Below are positions 58,101 through 64,000 of a stretch of 64,000 bases of DNA, one piece after another. The notes under the pieces were generated by a model. That model saw nothing but the letters and a program-made list of their open reading frames with translations, was not told the DNA's origin and did not search any database. The stretch comes from Hordeum vulgare subsp. vulgare (lineage: Eukaryota; Streptophyta; Magnoliopsida; Poales; Poaceae), in the NCBI RefSeq assembly GCF_904849725.1, contig NC_058524.1, positions 510,182,263 through 510,246,262 of the forward strand, in the 5' to 3' direction. The first letter of the stretch is position 1. Each line of letters opens with the position of its first letter. The position numbers and the translations under genes are program-made.

Positions 58101-58350
58101 TCACTTGTGCGGGTGAGGTCTCCAGATGAAAATCATCATCTGAAGAATTTGCTGGAGACCTGAGGAAATTGCTATTTAGGACGCAAGCTAATTATTGATG
58201 AAATGAATTATCATTTCACTCGTCCTTACTAATTCCTCAAAGTTATTTTTGATGAAAAATCAAATCTGATGAAAATGATATCACATTCTTCAATCTGAAG
58301 CATATGAGATGGTAATCAGTAGTAATTCATCTGCAGGATGATCAACCCAA
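58101..58350 (+). other. Linker before protease in element I
   Basis: This is the counterpart of about 55430-55680 in H (shared CAGATGAAAATCATCATCTG, itself an inverted repeat). No open frame. Confidence 0.6.
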
Positions 58351-58352
58351 GA

Positions 58353-61300
58353 ACACAGAGTGGGTTCTTGACAGTGGGTGTACCAATCACATGACTGGTG
58401 ATGAAATCTTATTGATGAATATCCCACTGACTCCAACACCACTGAAGCATATAACCTACACTGACAAAGGTAAAAGCAAAGTATTGGGACTTAGCAAAGT
58501 AGTTATTTCTAAGGATTGACACATGGACAAAGTCATGCTTGTTGAATCCCTTGGGTTTAATCTTATGTCAGTCTCGATGCTTTGTGATCTTGATATGATT
58601 GTCATATTTGGAAAGTATAGATGTGTAGTCATCATGGAATCTGACAAATCCAAAGTGTTCGAAGGCTTTAGGAGAGGAGATCTGTATATTGTTGATTTCT
58701 CTACATGTCCTCAACTAGGCAAGTGCCTACTAGCAAAATCCTCAGAAGGTTGGCTATGGCATCGAAGACTTGGTCATACAGGCATGAGGAATCTGCACAT
58801 CCTTGCGAAGAAGAAGCATGTCATTGGCATCGAAATCGTCAAAGTCCTCAAGGACCATCTTGGCGGTGCTTGTGAATCTAGGAAGATGACTAGATCCAAA
58901 CACCCATCGAATACCATCTTGACTACTACTCGTTCATTTGAATTGCTTCACATGGATTTTTTTGGACCTACTCATTATGCTACTCTAACAAATGCATCAT
59001 CTTTATATGGGTTTGTCATTGTTGATGACTATTGTAGATACACTTGGGTGCATATTATCCTGTATCAAACTGAAGTGCAGGAAATCTTGAAACAATTTTC
59101 CTCAAGGGCCTCAACAAACTTCGGCGTCAAGATGAAACACATCAGGAGTGACAATGGGTCAGAATTCAATAATACTGGTCTTGATGATTATCTCGATGAA
59201 CTTGGTATTACTCATGAATTGTTTGCTCCTTATACTCCTCAACAGAATGGCGTCGTTGAGAGAAAGAACATGACTCTGGTTGAATTGGCTCGAACCATGC
59301 TTAAAGAATATCAGACTCCTCGACGCTTTTGGCCTGAAGCAATCAACATTGTCTGCCATATCATCAACAAGGTATATCTTCACAAATTCCTCAAGAAAAC
59401 TTCATACGAACTCCGCACTGACAAGAAACCCAATGTAAGTTATTTCAAAGTCTTCGGTGCAAGATGCTTGATTAGAGATCCTCACCATAGCTCAAAATTT
59501 GCACCTAAGGCACATGAAAATTTCATGCTTGGTTATGTAAAGGACTTGCACACCTACAGAGTCTTCAACACCTATCACAACAAGGTTGTTGAAACTGTAG
59601 ATGTGTCGTTTGATAAAACTAATGGCTCACAAAGAGAGCAATTGCCTCCTGTGCCAGATAAACAGACTCCCGAGGAAGCTATCAAGCACAAGGCTACTCA
59701 GGACATCATCCCCATTAAAGAACAACCTATTGCTGAAGAAATCGTCGCCAACAATGATGAAAGACAAGTTGATGCGCCTGAGGAAATTGCTCCAGATCAA
59801 ATTCCTCAACCAATTCCAAGTCATCAACTTGCGCATCCAAGGATTGTCAATGAAGTGGAAATTGACAAAATCATCGATGACATCGATGCACCAGGTCCCC
59901 TCAATCTCTCAAAAGCTTCACATTTAACTAACTTTTGTGGGTATTTCTCCTTTGTGTCTATGACAGAACCCTCAAAAGTTTGTGAAGCATTCTTGGAACC
60001 TGAATGGATTCTAGCCATGCAAGATGAACTTATTCAATTCAAGCTAAATGATGTATGGGAACTCGTCAAGTGTCCTGATCCTCGAAAGCACAATGTCATT
60101 GGAACAAAGTGGATCTTTCGAAACAAGCAAGATGAGGAGGGTCAGGTAGTGAAGAACAAGGCACAACTTGTAGCCCAAGGCTACACACAGGTTGAAGGAA
60201 TTGACTTTGATGAAACTTTTGCACCTGTTGCTAGACTTGAAGAAATTCACATTCTGCTTGCTTATGCTAATCATTAGAATATGACTCTCTATCAAATGGA
60301 TATGAAAAGTGCATTCCTCAATGGTAAGCTTGAGGAAGAAGTATATGTTCCTCAGCCCCTAGGTTTTGAAGACCCAAAGTATCTAGACAAACTCTTCAAA
60401 CTCAAGAAAGCACTCTATGGCCTCAAGCAAGCCCCTCGGGCGTGGTATGATACATTGAAGGAATTCCTCATGAAGAAAGGCTTCAAACCCGGTTCACTTG
60501 ATCCTACTCTTTTCACAAAGTCCTATGATAATGAATTGTTTGGGTTTCAAATATATGTCGACGATATCATCTTTGGTTGTACTGACAAACATTACAGTGA
60601 TGAATTTGCCTACATGATGAGTGAAGAATATCAAGTGTCTATGATGGGGGGGCTGAAATTCTTCTTAGGTCTTCAAATTTGTCAACAACGCAATGGCACC
60701 TTCATCTCTCAGGAGAAATACCTCAAGGACGTCCTGAAGAAATTCGGCACGAATGAATGCAGAGGCGTCAAAATTCTAATTCCTAACAATGGTCACCTCT
60801 CCTGTGATGAAAATGGCATAGACTTTGATCAACGGGTATACCGCTCCATGATTGGCTCTTTATTGTACCTATGTGCATCTAGGCTAGACATTGTGCTTAG
60901 TGTTTGCATGTGTGCATGTTTCCAAGCAAAACCGAAGGAATCACACCATATAGTTGTGAAACATATTCTTCGAAATTTAGCTCACACACCAATGCTTGGA
61001 TTATGGTACCCCAAGGGCTCAAATCTTCATCTCGGTGGATATTCTGATTCTGATTATGCTGGTGACTGTATGGATTACAAGTCAACGTCAGACACATGTC
61101 ATTTCCTCGGACGCTCCTTAGTCTGCTGGTCCTCAAAGAAGCAGAACGGTGCATCACTCTCCACTGCTGAAGCTGAATACATTGTTGCTGGATCTTGCTA
61201 TGCTCAATTGCTTTGGATGAAGCAAACCCTCAAGGACTATGGCATCAACTTGAAGAATGTGTTACTCTACTGTGACAATGAGAGTGCCATCAAGATTGAC

Positions 61301-61507
61301 TACAACCCTGTACAACACTCGAAGACCAAGAACATCCCTATTTGTCATCAATTTCTTCGTGATCATGTACTCAAGGGCAATATCATCATCGACCACGTGA
61401 AGACTGATCGCCAACTAGCTGATATCTTCACTAAGCCCTTGGATGAGAAAAGATTTTTCAAGTTGCGGTGTGTGCTATATATCCTAGAATCTTCGAATGT
61501 CTTGTAA
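58353..61507 (+). pseudogene. Pol polyprotein of Copia element I (protease, integrase, reverse transcriptase, RNase H)
   Basis: One frame with only two stops, TGA 58517 and TAG 60275. The protease has WVLDSGCTNHMT (D at 58370). Integrase has [14 protein letters not shown] (58759), HMDFFGP (58949), [12 protein letters not shown] (59143) and [15 protein letters not shown] (59236); the zinc motif lacks one Cys (GGACESRK). Reverse transcriptase: [12 protein letters not shown] (60007), [14 protein letters not shown] (60100), LYQMDMKSAFLNGKL (60290), QAPRAWYDTL (60428) and catalytic YVDD at 60554-60565. RNase H: YSDSDYAGD (61039), STAEAEYIVAG (61159), LLYCDNESA (61264) and the C-terminal QLADIFTKPLDEKRF (61411). 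It ends at TAA 61505. Domain order protease-integrase-reverse transcriptase defines Copia. Confidence 0.94.
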
Positions 61508-62354
61508 AAATGCACACATCCTAACCCTGATGCAAAATTGATGGCTTAGATGTGCAACACACAAACTGGGTTTTTCTTCAAATAATGATGAAAAACACTC
61601 TGCGTGTGAAGAAATCAATGCATAATCGGAATCTCAGGGCCCTACGACAATTATAAGCGGCGCATGTAATCTTCATTCTTATACAGTGGATAACGCCACC
61701 ACCAAAACTTTGAAATTCCTCAAATGATGAAAGTCTTCAAAACCGAGGTTTGTAGCAAAATCCTCAAAATTTTCAATTTCATCAAATTTTCAAAGTCATC
61801 AAAATTTTCAAATTCATCAAATGTTTGAAATCATCATGCCATCAAATCTGTCATTATCATCAAATCTGTCATTATCATCAAATTATCATTGTCATCAAAA
61901 CTTTCAATTTTATCAAATTTTGAAAGTCATCAATTTTTTTCAAAATCATCATTGGCTATATATATATGTATATATACTTTCAATGTCCTCAACATCATTC
62001 ACTCGTTGCTCTGTTTTCAAGTTGGTTTTTCCTCTAAGTGAATGTGATCCGACCCCGGAACCCCTCTATGCTAAACTCAATCCAATCTATTCTCAATTTC
62101 ATCATATGCGTTCTAATTGAAACTTGTACAAATTCATCACTGAGTCCTTGTCAGCTAACGACTTTGCAACAAATTCCTCAAAATCTCAAAAAATTTACCG
62201 CTACCGCCAAAACCGCACCCACTACTCATGAGTGGATTAGCACGACCTCCACTAACTCCACCGCTTCATAAGCGGGTGACACGTGTCGCGAGGAGCGCAA
62301 ACGGCAGGGACAATCCGGTCCAAAATTCTTGCACAAGACCGTTTTCACCATGGC
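61508..62354 (+). other. AT-rich spacer after pol in element I
   Basis: No gene in about 850 bp. Dense repetition of TCATCAAAT and TTCCTCAAA phrases; an 18 bp unit (CAAATCTGTCATTATCAT) is tandem at about 61843-61885. A short TA-rich run lies at 61961-61980. Confidence 0.7.
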
Positions 62355-62363
62355 TATAAATAG
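62355..62363 (+). promoter_or_regulatory. TATA box for the extra gene of element I
   Basis: TATAAATAG follows CCATGGC and is followed at about 30-40 bp by a CT-rich stretch (CCCTTCCTCTCTGTCGCACT, 62389-62408), a typical plant core promoter and start region. The ATG of the gene lies about 570 bp downstream, after a likely intron. Confidence 0.55.
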
Positions 62364-62620
62364 CACACTTACCCCTCAAGTGAAACCCTTCCTCTCTGTC
62401 GCACTCGCTCCTCTCGCACTCAGCCACAGCGCCGCCATTGAATTTCATCTTCGCCAGAGAAGAAAAGCTTCACTGCCTCAACTTCGTCATCGCCGAACTC
62501 ACGCAGACAACGAATTTCCTCAAGTCGCCGTCGTCGTAGCTAATCTCAGTCGCCGAGTTAAGGCACTAAAGATTTGCTTCGTTCTTTTCTTCCTCAGTTC
62601 GTCGTGTTCATCACTCAGGG

Positions 62621-62921
62621 TAATTAAACTCCGATTTTACATCCATGTTTAGATCTGTTTACTTAGCATAAATCTGTGAAATCTGTTGTTCCTTAGAACT
62701 TTGATGAATTTCTCTAAGCCACCAAATTCTTCAAAAGATTCCTCAATTGTGCAAATTTTCGAATCTGCACAACTCTGGAACCCAAGACCAGAATGCTTAG
62801 TCAAATTCCTCAAACACTGTCATTGGTCAAATTCCTCAAACTTAGTCAATTTTTTAAATTCCTCAAAATCTGAGAACGATATGACCTCTTCAAATTCTTC
62901 GCACCTATACTCTGTTCACAG
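62621..62921 (+). other. Probable 5'-UTR intron of the extra gene in element I
   Basis: A donor-like ACTCAGGGTAATTAAA at about 62621 and an acceptor TGTTCACAG at 62921 enclose an AT-rich segment with many TTCCTCAAA phrases. The ATG follows eight bases after the acceptor. Inferred from splice-site form only. Confidence 0.45.
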
Positions 62922-62928
62922 GTACAAA

Positions 62929-64000
62929 ATGTCAGTTGATGAATCTCTAGGTTCTCATCAACTTAACTCATTTGCAGCGTTTCTTGAAGAAAATCTTTCC
63001 ATGTCTTCAAATTCATCAAAAAGCCAAATTCCTCAGCAGAAACAACAGCTGAAGAAAATGGAAGAGCAGAAGCATCAGAAAGGTGGGAAGAAGCTAGAGA
63101 TGAATACTGCAATGGATATCCCTGAGGAAATCTATGCTAAATATTGCACACCTGATGAAGAGATCTATGGCAAAGAACCTCCATTGAAGCGCAAGCTAAG
63201 GCTTTAAAACATTGAGAGGAGGTGGGCACAGGAGTGGAAGAATTATAGATTCGTCACTCCATGCTATGCCAAGAAATTTGCTGTCAAGGCACCCTACAAC
63301 AAACCTCCACTTGGGGAACAACAAGCAACACATCCCTCAAGTGTGCATACAATTGATGACTAGCCTGATGAAAAAGCCAAATACTTGGCTAAGTTGAAGA
63401 AAACGGGTAGAGGTACTGATGCCGCTGACATAGTTTCTTGGGCCTCCTCCTCTGCTGTTGAGGCTTCTGCAATAGAAGCACCGTCAAAGAAGGTGGTTGT
63501 GAAGAAAGTCACTGCCAAATCATCAACATCAGTCTCAAAATCATCAACAGCTGCAAAGTCATCAACTGCAGCAAAATCCTCACCTGAGGAAACTGCTACA
63601 AAGTCCTCAACTGAAGCAGCAAAGTCATCACCTTCACTAGAGCCTCAGTCCAGCAAGCCAGCTACAATGATCTCAATTCCCTTAAAACCTTCTGCTTCAA
63701 GCGCAGCTCAAAAACCATCAACTAGCATTTTAAAGACAAAGGCCACTAAAGGAAAAGGTGGCAGACCTAGCCCGAAGAAAGTCATCCTCAACATTCCTTC
63801 TGGATGAAAGGAAAGTGAGGAAAATGACCCAGCACTACTTGAAGCAATAATCAGAAACAAGCAGGAAAGGGTTGCTCTAGCAATGGGCTCCCAAGTTCCT
63901 GTGTTAGTGGATCCAAAGACAATGCAGAAATTCATCGACCAGTGGTATGTCGACCCCAACACACCTATTGATGACTTAGGCCTTCCACCTGGTCTCATTC
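62929..64000 (+). pseudogene. Extra downstream gene of element I, function unknown, broken and cut by the window end
   Basis: The start is ATG 62929 (MSVDESLGSHQLNSF), directly after a splice acceptor. One frame runs to the window end through stops TAA 63205, TAG 63361 and TGA 63805. The first part is polar (EIYAKYCTPDEEIYGKE); then comes a short aromatic stretch (WAQEWKNYRFVTPCYAKKF, 63223), then a long Lys/Ser/Thr/Ala-rich region with repeated AAKSS units (63460-63780), then a helical segment (PALLEAIIRNKQERVALAM). I see no signal peptide or membrane helix in the visible part, so env-like is only a positional label. The frame continuity over 350 codons supports a once-real gene. Confidence 0.6.

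Larger units (their letters stand above)
56108..64000 (+). mobile_element. Copia retrotransposon I (SIRE/Maximus-like), nested in H, incomplete at window end
   Basis: It has a 5' LTR, primer site, shortened gag, nearly open pol (protease, integrase, reverse transcriptase, RNase H), a long AT-rich spacer and an additional downstream gene. The 3' LTR is not reached by 64000. Of the elements here its pol is the least damaged, which fits its being the youngest layer. Extra genes after pol are known in the SIRE/Maximus lineage; the lineage call should be tested with the reverse transcriptase. Confidence 0.9.

Overview
The window reads as nuclear intergenic DNA from a large grass genome, most likely Triticeae (wheat, Aegilops, barley or rye). 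It is a stack of nested transposable elements, and I found no convincing host gene. The Triticeae call rests on recognisable element types: Athila-like and Tat-like Gypsy elements, an Angela/WIS/BARE-type Copia LTR, large Copia elements with an extra 3' gene, and a CACTA element with TTTGCCGTC subterminal repeats. Family names are from memory of such sequences and were not checked against a database.

Left half. The oldest layer (A) is a decayed minus-strand Athila-like element. Its internal DNA occupies 1-151 and 27526-30945, its primer-binding site is at 30946-30964, and its 5' LTR occupies 30976-31632 plus 45480 to about 46212. A plus-strand Athila-like Gypsy element (B, 152-27525, target duplication ACCAC) is inserted in A. 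A CACTA transposon (C, 2726-19885, target duplication TAA) is inserted in the gag gene of B. C carries a broken TNP2-type transposase, a broken second transposase gene of Ptta/En/Spm type, a long hairpin, a C-rich repeat and a striking intron. That intron holds seven monomers of about 990 bp, each with a purine/pyrimidine foldback, arranged as a duplicated trimer of about 2.97 kb.

Middle. A Tat-like Gypsy element (D, 31633-45474, target duplication TCATG) is inserted in the LTR of A. It has gag-pol on the plus strand, two RNase H regions, and a multi-exon antisense gene of the putative gypsy-type transposon family between pol and the 3' LTR.

Right part. A truncated Copia element (E, about 46213-48989) is followed by about 0.8 kb of unassigned DNA with exon-like segments and by an Angela-type LTR on the minus strand (49808-51236). 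That LTR is interrupted by a large Copia element (H, from 51237), and a second Copia element of the same family (I, from 56108) lies inside H and runs off the window. I has a nearly open pol and a downstream extra gene with its own TATA box and a likely 5'-UTR intron.

All the coding regions look defective. In-frame stop codons are mostly TAG, which fits deamination of methylated CAG sites. The target duplications and interruptions give a relative order of insertion: A before B before C, A before D, the Angela LTR before H, and H before I.
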